From positions 1 through 7,322 of the forward strand of contig JAFGOO010000043.1 of NCBI GenBank assembly GCA_016926455.1: a stretch of 7,322 nt of DNA, in the 5' to 3' direction. How positions within the stretch are numbered: position 1 is the first letter of the stretch; each line of letters begins with the position of its first letter. This stretch comes from Methanosarcinaceae archaeon. Lineage in GTDB: Archaea; Halobacteriota; Methanosarcinia; Methanosarcinales; Methanosarcinaceae. Shown here piece by piece: positions 1-5,305 of the stretch. The notes beneath the pieces were generated by a model. It was given only the letters and a program-made list of their open reading frames with translations. It did no database searches and was not told where the DNA came from. Both the position numbers and the translations under genes were made by a program.

Positions 1-76
1 ACCTACACGCACCGATATGTTTCATAAAAAGCTCTTGTTGCTCTTTGTTGGGATATAAACGGTATTTTTAGGCTTT

Positions 77-99
77 AAGCATTAGTAAACACTATGCTT
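77..99. repeat. Inverted repeat (hairpin)
   Basis: AAGCAT (77-82) pairs with ATGCTT (94-99). After a single bulged T at 83, AGT (84-86) pairs with ACT (91-93) around an AAAC loop. That makes nine base pairs with one bulge. It lies about 120 bases past the cbiC stop, beyond the T-run at 122-127 in the direction of operon transcription. It may be a 3'-end or transcript-stability structure; no protein-coding reading is evident. Confidence 0.4.
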
Positions 100-121
100 T
101 GACAACATATATAGTTTTTAT

Positions 122-127
122 AAAAAA
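122..127 (-). terminator. Candidate archaeal oligo-T terminator of the cbi operon
   Basis: Read on the minus strand this is TTTTTT within CTATTTTTTATAAAAAC, about 95 bases past the cbiC stop. Archaeal RNA polymerase commonly terminates at T-runs without needing a hairpin, so this is the best stop candidate seen for the operon. The same bases could also serve as a plus-strand TATA-like element. The call rests on composition only. Confidence 0.3.
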
Positions 128-169
128 TAGAGAACATACTAATGTTGTGTTGGGATATTAAGCCTCTCA

Positions 170-191
170 TCCCCCATCTTACGAAAGGGGA
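170..191 (-). repeat. Hairpin resembling an IS200/IS605 right-end stem-loop
   Basis: On the minus strand TCCCC pairs with GGGGA. The stem continues with a T-G wobble, one T-T mismatch and a TC/GA step, and closes on a GTAA tetraloop. The neighbouring GCC (162-164 plus) and GGC (198-200) can pair as an outer helix. The flank GAAGT before the stem, the single internal mismatch and the GTAA loop match the right-end hairpin of the IS copy at 7216-7235. No tnpB lies next to it, so it may be a solo end relic. An ordinary 3'-UTR hairpin of cbiC is the alternative. Confidence 0.4.
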
Positions 192-221
192 CTTCTCGGC
201 TAAAAGTTAAATTAAGGATTT

Positions 222-941
222 TCAGTCATCCCCTGCAATCGCAATCATTTCATTGACACAGGCAACTGCAATCGGTGTTCCGCCGCGTGTGCCCACACAA
301 GTTATAGATGGTATATCTAGTTCCCTGATTACTTCTTTTGACTCGGAAGCATTCACAAACCCGACTGGAGTTCCCACAATCAACGCAGGTCGGATACCGT
401 GTTCGATCAACCTGCATACTGTAAATGCTGCTGAGGGCGCATTACCAATCACGATGATCGCACCGTCAAGTTTGTCCCTGCATGCTAGAAATCCAGCAGA
501 TGTCCTGGTGATACCATATTTATGCGCCAGTTGTGCCTCAGGATCTGCATCTAGAACGCAATTTACTTTGCAGTTGTGTCCTTTTTTTATAATTCCTACT
601 TTTACCATGTTGATGTCAACAAATATCGGTGCACTGTTCTTGATCGCTTTCATTCCCGCTTCGATAGGGTTCTTGTTAAACCGCATGATGTCTGCTACCG
701 CCTTATCCCCGGTTGCTACCATACAACGCTGACGCACACGGTCCTCTAGGGTCTCATCACCCACTACGTTGCGTGCGATATTGCGGCTTGTCATGTATAT
801 CGTCTTTGCTTCGTCTGTTTGCGAACCATGGTCTTTACAAAGTTCGACAAGTTCGGGGTCAACGTCTATCGTTAGATTCACAAGCTCTTCCAGATCGTTG
901 CCCGCGAAAGCATCTATTTTTGAAGTGTTTTCAGTAGTCAT
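222..941 (-). CDS. cbiC: Cobalt-precorrin-8 methylmutase CbiC (catalytic His replaced)
   Basis: CbiC moves the C11 methyl group of cobalt-precorrin-8 to C12, giving cobyrinate. The 239-residue protein keeps the family signatures: GAIIVIGNAPSA (160-171), PALIVGTPVGFVNASESK (185-202) and RGGTPIAVACVNE (219-231). It has a leader of roughly 25-30 residues compared with CobH/CbiC of about 210 residues. An ungapped alignment by eye to Pseudomonas denitrificans CobH (VRMVHACG...GAPILCD) puts Val75 (in RCMVATGD) where CobH has the catalytic His43. The rest of the fold looks intact, so I infer either a divergent methylmutase subfamily or altered activity. The start overlaps the end of cbiH by 11 bases. 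There is no strong ribosome site at normal distance, which suggests translational coupling. It is the last gene of the operon. Confidence 0.93.
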   Translation of the reverse strand: MTTENTSKIDAFAGNDLEELVNLTIDVDPELVELCKDHGSQTDEAKTIYMTSRNIARNVVGDETLEDRVRQRCMVATGDKAVADIMRFNKNPIEAGMKAIKNSAPIFVDINMVKVGIIKKGHNCKVNCVLDADPEAQLAHKYGITRTSAGFLACRDKLDGAIIVIGNAPSAAFTVCRLIEHGIRPALIVGTPVGFVNASESKEVIRELDIPSITCVGTRGGTPIAVACVNEMIAIAGDD

Positions 942-1737
942 ATTTTCGTTGATACCCCCGGGGAGTTATTATTCGTTTAATGTCATCTAGTTTCCAGATG
1001 CGAGATTCGTTGTTCCCAATAAGAACAGTTGTACGCATATTCACCCAGTCGTCATATTCCAGAACTTCTCCGAGCGTTGTTACAATTACATCTTCCCCAC
1101 TTTCCCTGAGTGCGTTTTTGACAAGTCCAACCGGTACAGAATCGTTTTTATGTTCCCTGAGAATACCGATCGACTTTGAAAAGTTCGAATTACGCTGACG
1201 GCTTTTTGGATTGTACAACGCAATCACAAAATCTGCCTTTGATGCTGCAATTAACCGCTTTTCAATAACTTCCCACGGTGTGAGTAGGTCACTTAGGCTG
1301 ATGACCGCAAAATCGTTTACAATAGGAGCACCAAGTATGCTTGCCGCCGCAGATATTGCAGTTACCCCGGGAAGCACTTCAATATCAACCTTCATCGCCG
1401 TTCTTTCTGCGATTTCCATAACCAGCCCTGCCATACCATAGATATTGGCATCCCCTCCGCTTACGATAGAAACCCTGGAATGTCCTGCAAGCTCAATTGC
1501 GCAGCGTGCACGGTCCACTTCCTTGCCCATGGTACTGCGGATGACTTTCTGATCGTTGAGCAGGCTTTCTATCTGGTCAAGGTATGTACCGTTCCCGATG
1601 ACGTAATCCGAATCCTTGAGAACCTTCTGCGCCCGGACTGTAAGGTGTTCAACCAAACCCGGGCCTATGCCTACAACGTACAGCTTTCCTTTTCCAAGTA
1701 AATCTTCATTTTGCAATCGCGATTGTGACGTTACCAT
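931..1737 (-). CDS. cbiH: Cobalt-factor III / precorrin-3B C17-methyltransferase CbiH
   Basis: CbiH methylates C17 with S-adenosylmethionine and drives ring contraction, forming the delta-lactone that CbiG later opens. The 268-residue sequence has the SUMT-type tetrapyrrole methylase landmarks: KLYVVGIGPG (18-27), VSIVSGGDANIYGMAGL (89-105) and VLPGVTA (121-127). It ends in the CbiH-like tail ITPRGYQRKY. The ATG at 1737 gives about 17 residues ahead of the usual KLYVVG start and overlaps cbiG(C) by 32 bases. An AGGA sits nine bases upstream of it. A TTG at 1716 is a possible shorter start. The overlaps on both sides indicate one polycistronic message. Confidence 0.95.
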   Translation of the reverse strand: MVTSQSRLQNEDLLGKGKLYVVGIGPGLVEHLTVRAQKVLKDSDYVIGNGTYLDQIESLLNDQKVIRSTMGKEVDRARCAIELAGHSRVSIVSGGDANIYGMAGLVMEIAERTAMKVDIEVLPGVTAISAAASILGAPIVNDFAVISLSDLLTPWEVIEKRLIAASKADFVIALYNPKSRQRNSNFSKSIGILREHKNDSVPVGLVKNALRESGEDVIVTTLGEVLEYDDWVNMRTTVLIGNNESRIWKLDDIKRIITPRGYQRKYDY

Positions 1738-2059
1738 ATACTTTCTTCCTTAGCAATAATTCCTTATTTTCCGAAAGGGCCAATGCAGACGGTTCTGCCA
1801 CCCCGATCAGCCCAAAGCGGCTTGCCTCTGAAAGTGATGGTGCATCGTATCCATTGAGCACATCATGAGGCACGAACATGATACCAATACCAAGCATTTG
1901 TGCAGCCTCAATGAGACCTATTTCGTTTTCTTTCATTTTGGCAGATGCAAGGGTGTGCACACTTTCAAGGTCCACACCAGCATCAAACAGTGCTTCTTTT
2001 ATTGCAGCAATAACTTCCTCAGAAGTTATTCCTTTTCGGGTACCAATTCCAATTATCAT
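1706..2059 (-). CDS. cbiG: CbiG C-terminal domain protein (cobalt-precorrin 5A hydrolase, half 2)
   Basis: This 117-residue protein matches the C-terminal domain of CbiG, which opens the lactone of cobalt-precorrin-5A and releases acetaldehyde. Visible signatures are IGIGTRKGITSEEVIAAI near the start, LASAKMKENEIGLIEAAQMLG in the middle and SRFGLIGVAEPSALAL towards the end. In many organisms this is the tail of a single protein of 300-plus residues. Here it is a separate gene whose ATG overlaps the TGA of the preceding half (ATGA). It has its own AGGT ribosome site six bases upstream, so the split looks functional and not a sequencing frameshift. I infer that it works together with the N-terminal half. 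Confidence 0.9.
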   Translation of the reverse strand: MIIGIGTRKGITSEEVIAAIKEALFDAGVDLESVHTLASAKMKENEIGLIEAAQMLGIGIMFVPHDVLNGYDAPSLSEASRFGLIGVAEPSALALSENKELLLRKKVYGNVTIAIAK

Positions 2060-2580
2060 TGGTCAACCTGCAACTTTCTATTTTGTTTTTTTAACACAGA
2101 AACATCATCCTCAACTACTATCACTTTCGGTCCCCGAACCTCAAGCACCTCAACGTCTTCTTCGAGCAGAGCGCAGTTTACGGACCTTGTAGAGTTCCTG
2201 TTGACGATCTCACAATGCAAGGCAGATGCTATTCCTTCAACCGAGGGACGATTGTGCACCTCTGTGGAGGTTGTGATAACAGGCACAGCGCCCAGTTCCG
2301 AAAGCTTGCGGGCAAGTTCGTTTGCACCGTGATGACCACCTATGAGTGGTATGGCAAAGCTCAGGTTCGAATCCATAACTACAACTGCGGGATCAGACCA
2401 CTTATCAATAAGCAGTGGCGCAATCTCCCGCACAACAATACCCGTTGCAAAAAGCGGTACAACTGCATCGTACCTCTCAAACGCCTGCCTAAAGACATCT
2501 TTCTCATAGAGGAGTATGTCTGCATCGAGATGCCCTGCTACACGTATAGCAGTGTCCTTATTACGTTCAAATGTAATCAC
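2056..2580 (-). CDS. cbiG: CbiG N-terminal and central domain protein (cobalt-precorrin 5A hydrolase, half 1)
   Basis: This 174-residue protein carries the N-terminal CbiG domain: LFATGIVVREIAPLLIDKW (43-61), DPAVVVMDS (63-71) and the hallmark PLIGGHHGANELARKL (78-93). The shorter central domain TTSTEVHNRPSVEGIA follows (103-118). It ends before the C-terminal domain, which is encoded by the next gene. The start is GTG at 2580 and shares GTGA with the cbiF stop. No ribosome site is obvious, so it probably depends on reinitiation after cbiF. The charged tail (LKKQNRKLQVDQ) may be where a linker once joined the halves. The two halves total 291 residues, close to a whole CbiG. Confidence 0.92.
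   Translation of the reverse strand: MITFERNKDTAIRVAGHLDADILLYEKDVFRQAFERYDAVVPLFATGIVVREIAPLLIDKWSDPAVVVMDSNLSFAIPLIGGHHGANELARKLSELGAVPVITTSTEVHNRPSVEGIASALHCEIVNRNSTRSVNCALLEEDVEVLEVRGPKVIVVEDDVSVLKKQNRKLQVDQ
2066..2069 (-). promoter_or_regulatory. Shine-Dalgarno site of the separate CbiG C-terminal gene
   Basis: AGGT on the minus strand lies six bases before the ATG at 2059 and inside the last codons of the upstream half. It complements the archaeal 16S 3' end (..CACCUCC). This site supports genuine independent initiation of the C-terminal CbiG half. Confidence 0.55.
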
Positions 2581-3305
2581 AGCGGTTCTTGTGCCAGTCC
2601 GTATAGGTGCGACCTCCTGTAGTTAATAGGGTCAACTACGCCTCCAATGATGATCATTGCCGAGCGTTTGATACCTGCATCCATGACCTTCTGTGAAATA
2701 TCGGATACAGTTCCACGTATTATCTGCTGATCATCCCATGAAGCATGAAAAACAACAGCTACTGGAGTATCAGGCGAATACTCTACCCTTGCCATGATAT
2801 CTTCGATTTTTTGTGTCCCGAGGAACACCGCCATTGTTGTGTTGTATTTTGAGAGTTCTTTTATTAGATCGTTCTCAAGTGTTTCACCGGCAGGTCGAGT
2901 GATAATCAGTGTATCTGAGATACCATTTAAGGTCAACTGGGTTCTAAGTGCGGCAGCTGATGCAAATATGGATGAGACGCCGGGTACGAGTCCAACCCCT
3001 ATTCCGTGTTTTTCCAGTTCTTCCATCTGTTCCACAATTGCACCGTATAACGAAGGATCACCGCTGTGCAGGCGGACGACATTTTTACCGACTTTGACGT
3101 TCTCTGCCATGATTGATGTGATCTCATCAAGAGTCATCCCGTAACTGTCGATCTTTTCACCATTTGAATAATCCAATACTTCGGGGTTTACGAGGGAACC
3201 GGCATAGACTACAAGGTCTGCATTTTCTAAAAGTTCGCGTCCCATCACTGTTATAAGTTTCGGATTGCCGGGACCTGCTCCCACAAAATATACTTTGTTA
3301 TCCAT
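2577..3305 (-). CDS. cbiF: Cobalt-precorrin-4 C11-methyltransferase CbiF
   Basis: CbiF transfers a methyl group from S-adenosylmethionine to C11 of cobalt-precorrin-4, making the substrate of CbiG. The 242-residue sequence is a typical class III tetrapyrrole methylase: VYFVGAGPGNPKLIT (5-19), VVYAGSLVNPEVL (32-44), VVRLHSGDPSLYGA (76-89, the methyl-donor and substrate loop) and LVPGVSSIFA (106-115). A good AGGAG site lies seven bases before the ATG. The start overlaps the cbiL stop by eight bases, and the stop overlaps the cbiG(N) GTG start. The neighbouring order CbiF then CbiG follows the order of their reactions. Confidence 0.96.
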   Translation of the reverse strand: MDNKVYFVGAGPGNPKLITVMGRELLENADLVVYAGSLVNPEVLDYSNGEKIDSYGMTLDEITSIMAENVKVGKNVVRLHSGDPSLYGAIVEQMEELEKHGIGVGLVPGVSSIFASAAALRTQLTLNGISDTLIITRPAGETLENDLIKELSKYNTTMAVFLGTQKIEDIMARVEYSPDTPVAVVFHASWDDQQIIRGTVSDISQKVMDAGIKRSAMIIIGGVVDPINYRRSHLYGLAQEPL

Positions 3306-3948
3306 TTAGATACTCCTGATTCTCATTACCCTTTTTGGCATAGATTATGCTGAAATAATTTCCCTTTATAGGTATTTTTTCTTTATCTGCTATAATTGTC
3401 TCATCGTTCGAAAAAAGTCTCTCAGCAAAAATAAATTCTGTGAACCCTTCACTTTCCAGTGAATCAACAATGTCGCGGGGATTGCGCGCTTTTAAGATTA
3501 TCTTCGAGTTTATCGGCGTTGAGTCCCTTACCTCGAAAGAGGAATCGATGGCTGTACCGGTCTTGGAGGCAAAGGATGTTATGGAACTAATGCCCGGAAT
3601 AGTTGTGATTTCGATATCAGGGTATCGATCATGAACAACGCGACGAAGATGTGAGAATGTGGAGAAAAAGTTTGGGTCGCCTATCAATCCAAAAGACACA
3701 GTACCGTCTTTTGCATCTCCCGCCACGATTTCAGCGTTCCTGTCCCAGACCTTGTTCAGTACCTCATCATCTTTTGTCATTGGGAAATCAAGTATCTCAC
3801 AATCCGCATAGGGTGCCACTAGATCAGCCGCAAGCCGACCCGGTACATATACTCTATCGCTTTTTTTGAGAGCTACAATTGCTTTTAGTGTGATAAGTTC
3901 CGGGTCTCCTGGTCCAAGTCCTACTCCTATCAGCATATTTATCACCAT
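3298..3948 (-). CDS. cbiL: Cobalt-factor II C20-methyltransferase CbiL
   Basis: CbiL adds a methyl group at C20 of cobalt-factor II, the first methylation specific to the anaerobic ring-contraction route. The 216-residue protein shows MLIGVGLGPGDPELITLKA (5-23), FPMT (55-58), VSFGLIGDPNFFSTFSHL (84-101) and TIPGISSITSFA (116-127). These are CbiL/CobI signatures within the tetrapyrrole methylase fold. Its ATG directly follows the cbiT stop. Three starts are possible: ATG 3948, GTG 3945 and ATG 3936. A GGA seven bases upstream favours 3948. GGTGAT only four bases before 3936 makes the shorter form (starting MLIGVG) a real alternative. Confidence 0.94.
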   Translation of the reverse strand: MVINMLIGVGLGPGDPELITLKAIVALKKSDRVYVPGRLAADLVAPYADCEILDFPMTKDDEVLNKVWDRNAEIVAGDAKDGTVSFGLIGDPNFFSTFSHLRRVVHDRYPDIEITTIPGISSITSFASKTGTAIDSSFEVRDSTPINSKIILKARNPRDIVDSLESEGFTEFIFAERLFSNDETIIADKEKIPIKGNYFSIIYAKKGNENQEYLNG

Positions 3949-4521
3949 TCATTTTTCCTTAGTAACCTGAAGTTTTGACTTTCCAGAAATGATATACACC
4001 GGATTATCAGGTTTGAACATTGTTTCGCCCCCTATGGGTGTGCTGCTTGACACTGATATATGCACCGCTTCATCGAATATTCCCAGTTCTTGCATCGTCT
4101 TTATTGTCCTGACAACTGTTTCAATCCTCACAGCATTTACAACAATGCGCTTCACATCCTTTTCGCGTAGAATCTCAAGAACCCGGCGGATGTTCTTTGT
4201 TCCGCCAACAAATGCACAGTCGATTATCTCGAGATCCTGCCTTTCGTCCAGTATCTTTGATGCTTCGCCATGTATGAGTGTAATGTTAGGTATCAAGAAC
4301 TTTTTAAAATTATGTGCCGCGGTGTCAATTGCTTCAGCCCGTGCATCAATCGCATATATAGAGAGGTTATATCTCATTCTCGCTGCTGCAATGGAAACTG
4401 CACCTGTGCCACAACCGATATCTATAAAAGTATTTCCATCGGCTAAATCAAGTTTGGATAGAGATACTGCAATTATTTCCGGTTTTGTGGGTCCACCGCT
4501 TACATGTGTAATATCTTGCAT
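3949..4521 (-). CDS. cbiT: Cobalt-precorrin-6B C15-methyltransferase (decarboxylating) CbiT
   Basis: CbiT methylates C15 and removes the C12 acetate carboxyl late in corrin formation. The 190-residue length is normal for stand-alone CbiT. It has VSGGPTKPEI (7-16), the class I Rossmann methyltransferase motif IDIGCGTGAVSIAAA (33-47), an acidic residue after the second strand (YAIDA, Asp59) and FVGGTKN (104-110). In bacteria CbiT is often fused to the CbiE activity as CobL. Here CbiE is a separate gene on the other strand. An AGGT six bases upstream supports the ATG at 4521. It is the first gene of the minus-strand operon, with a TATA box at 4567-4573. Confidence 0.95.
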   Translation of the reverse strand: MQDITHVSGGPTKPEIIAVSLSKLDLADGNTFIDIGCGTGAVSIAAARMRYNLSIYAIDARAEAIDTAAHNFKKFLIPNITLIHGEASKILDERQDLEIIDCAFVGGTKNIRRVLEILREKDVKRIVVNAVRIETVVRTIKTMQELGIFDEAVHISVSSSTPIGGETMFKPDNPVYIISGKSKLQVTKEK

Positions 4522-4566
4522 TTTTTAACCTAAATCAAGTAAATTTGAGTTACTAAACATGATTTG

Positions 4567-4573
4567 TTATATA
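4567..4573 (-). promoter_or_regulatory. TATA box for the cbiT-cbiC operon
   Basis: TATATAA on the minus strand is preceded by an A/T-rich BRE-like stretch (CAAATTTCA). Archaeal spacing of about 25 bases puts the transcription start near 4545, giving a leader of about two dozen bases that includes the AGGT ribosome site of cbiT. The insertion-sequence right end stops only 15 bases upstream, so elements further upstream may have been displaced. Confidence 0.5.
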
Positions 4574-4588
4574 TGAAATTTGTCCTTT

Positions 4589-4700
4589 GTGAACTAACAC
4601 CCTATGAATATGGCGGCTTCATGCTTCATTCTTTGAACCATTGTTCACAAGTCCACAGGCTCATCCCCTCGTTCCGAAGGTGTAAAATACAAATTAAGTT
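4589..4700 (-). ncRNA. Possible TnpB omega-RNA (reRNA) scaffold, copy 1
   Basis: In IS200/IS605 elements the guide RNA of TnpB is made from the 3' end of tnpB and the right end, and its guide is the flanking host DNA. Here the tail after the ancestral tnpB stop is strongly conserved between the two copies although it need not code, and it ends in a structure-conserved hairpin. The guide would read AAAGGACAAATTTCATATAT from 4588 leftwards, overlapping the cbiT promoter. The upstream boundary is a guess, and expression is not shown. Confidence 0.35.
4598..4615 (-). repeat. IS right-end terminal hairpin, copy 1
   Basis: On the minus strand CGCC pairs with GGTG (one G-T wobble). An A-G mismatch follows, then a TA/TA step and a TTCA loop. 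The sequence differs from copy 2 at 7216-7235, but the architecture (four pairs, A-G mismatch, short inner stem, four-base loop) is the same. Such subterminal hairpins are what the TnpA transposase of this family recognises, and they also form the end of the TnpB guide RNA. Confidence 0.5.
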
Positions 4701-5213
4701 CTGCTTATATAAAGCAAACTTTTTGATATTAATAGCGACATTGATATCCCAATCATGTTTTGTATTACAATCAGGACAATCCCATTCTCTATCTGCAAGT
4801 GTCAGGTATTTATTCTGAAATCCACACATTTTACATATCTTGGTCGATGGTTCAAATTGACCAATACGTAAAATGGTCTTTCCATACCATTCTGCTTTAT
4901 ATTTTAGTGTATTTATGAAAGAACTCCGAGAGGCAACCGCGATATATTGTGCAAGACAATGATTTTTCAACATATCACTGACATTTAAGGTTTCAAACGC
5001 TAACGCTTGATTATTGCCTATTAGCTTAGAAGATAATTTATATTGAAAATCATATCTCTGATTGGTTATTTGCTTATGAAGTTTTGATACTGCAAATTTA
5101 GCTTTTGCCCTCTTCTTTGAACTCTTCTGCTTCTTACTCATCCTTCTTTGTAAAACGGTCAAGCGTTGCATAGAGTTTTCAAGGTATTTTGGATTTTCGA
5201 TTCTATTCAACAC
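4626..5213 (-). pseudogene. tnpB: 5'-truncated tnpB (RNA-guided nuclease of IS200/IS605)
   Basis: The open frame encodes 195 residues of the C-terminal half of TnpB. Visible are the basic helical segment (IENPKYLENS... to NQRYDFQYKL, 5-60), the RuvC-II glutamate in ALAFETLNVSDM (Glu74), the zinc finger CKMC...CPDC (127-130, 146-149) and the RuvC-III region HDWDINVAINI (153-163, usually DRD). The N-terminal nucleic-acid-binding part and the RuvC-I aspartate are missing; an in-frame TAA at 5234-5232 closes the frame upstream. The GTG at 5213 is only a formal start. The last 19 residues (177-195) are read from sequence that is beyond the stop codon in the second IS copy. Nuclease activity is not expected; this is a decaying relic. 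Confidence 0.85.
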
Positions 5214-5274
5214 TTGAAAGTCGAAATGACATTAATTGAATATTCTCACACAAACATCATAATTGTTCCGTTGC

Positions 5275-5283
5275 TTTTATAAT
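5275..5283 (+). promoter_or_regulatory. TATA-like promoter element of cbiD-cbiE
   Basis: TTTTATAAT is centred about 27 bases before the cbiD ATG at 5306. Typical archaeal TATA-to-start spacing would place transcription initiation at or next to the start codon. No Shine-Dalgarno-like sequence is seen before cbiD, which fits a leaderless message. AATTGAATATT around 5235-5245 is a weaker alternative that would give a leader of about 40 bases. Confidence 0.4.
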
Positions 5284-5305
5284 CAAAAAACCCGATTATG
5301 AATCA

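Larger units (their letters stand above)
1..221. other. Non-coding region downstream of the cbi operon
   Basis: I see no convincing gene here. The stretch follows the stop codon of cbiC, the last gene of the minus-strand operon. It is AT-rich and holds two hairpins (77-99 and 170-191), a run of six A on the plus strand (T on the transcribed minus strand) and an 11-base direct repeat TGTTGGGATAT at 46-56 and 148-158. The likely content is the operon's 3' end and transcription stop, possibly with a relic of an insertion-sequence end. Confidence 0.6.
4589..5231 (-). mobile_element. IS200/IS605 (IS1341-like) remnant: truncated tnpB plus right end
   Basis: The segment holds the C-terminal half of a tnpB gene followed by a conserved 3' tail and terminal hairpin. 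The right tip is placed at GTGAAC (4589 on), because TAGTTCAC on the minus strand is the last block shared with the second copy (7208). Across 4622-4683 versus 7241-7302 the two copies agree at 58 of 62 bases. No left end, tnpA or N-terminal tnpB is present, so the element lost its 5' part somewhere near 5214-5231. It sits between the divergent cbiT and cbiD promoters. Confidence 0.75.

Noticed and set aside
46..158. An 11-base direct repeat TGTTGGGATAT at 46-56 and 148-158
   Set aside because: Only two copies occur with unlike flanks, so there is not enough to claim an attachment site, target duplication or CRISPR-like array.
253..732. A 159-codon plus-strand open frame opposite cbiC
   Set aside because: It lies wholly antisense to a gene with clear family motifs, has no recognisable domain, and is a by-product of the codon composition of cbiC.
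2040..2110. The CbiG split as a simple frameshift or sequencing error
   Set aside because: The junction is a clean ATGA overlap, the second half has a correctly spaced AGGT site, and both halves begin and end at domain borders.
1865..2622. Plus-strand open frames of 155 and 135 codons opposite the cbiG genes and the end of cbiF
   Set aside because: They are antisense to both CbiG halves. The translations look low in complexity, are Cys/Ser-rich, and show no family features.
3989..4528. A 179-codon plus-strand frame opposite cbiT
   Set aside because: It mirrors cbiT almost end to end and has no motif of its own.
4522..5305. A cobalamin riboswitch ahead of cbiT or cbiD
   Set aside because: The leaders are too short, no B12-box-like sequence is visible, and such riboswitches are essentially bacterial.
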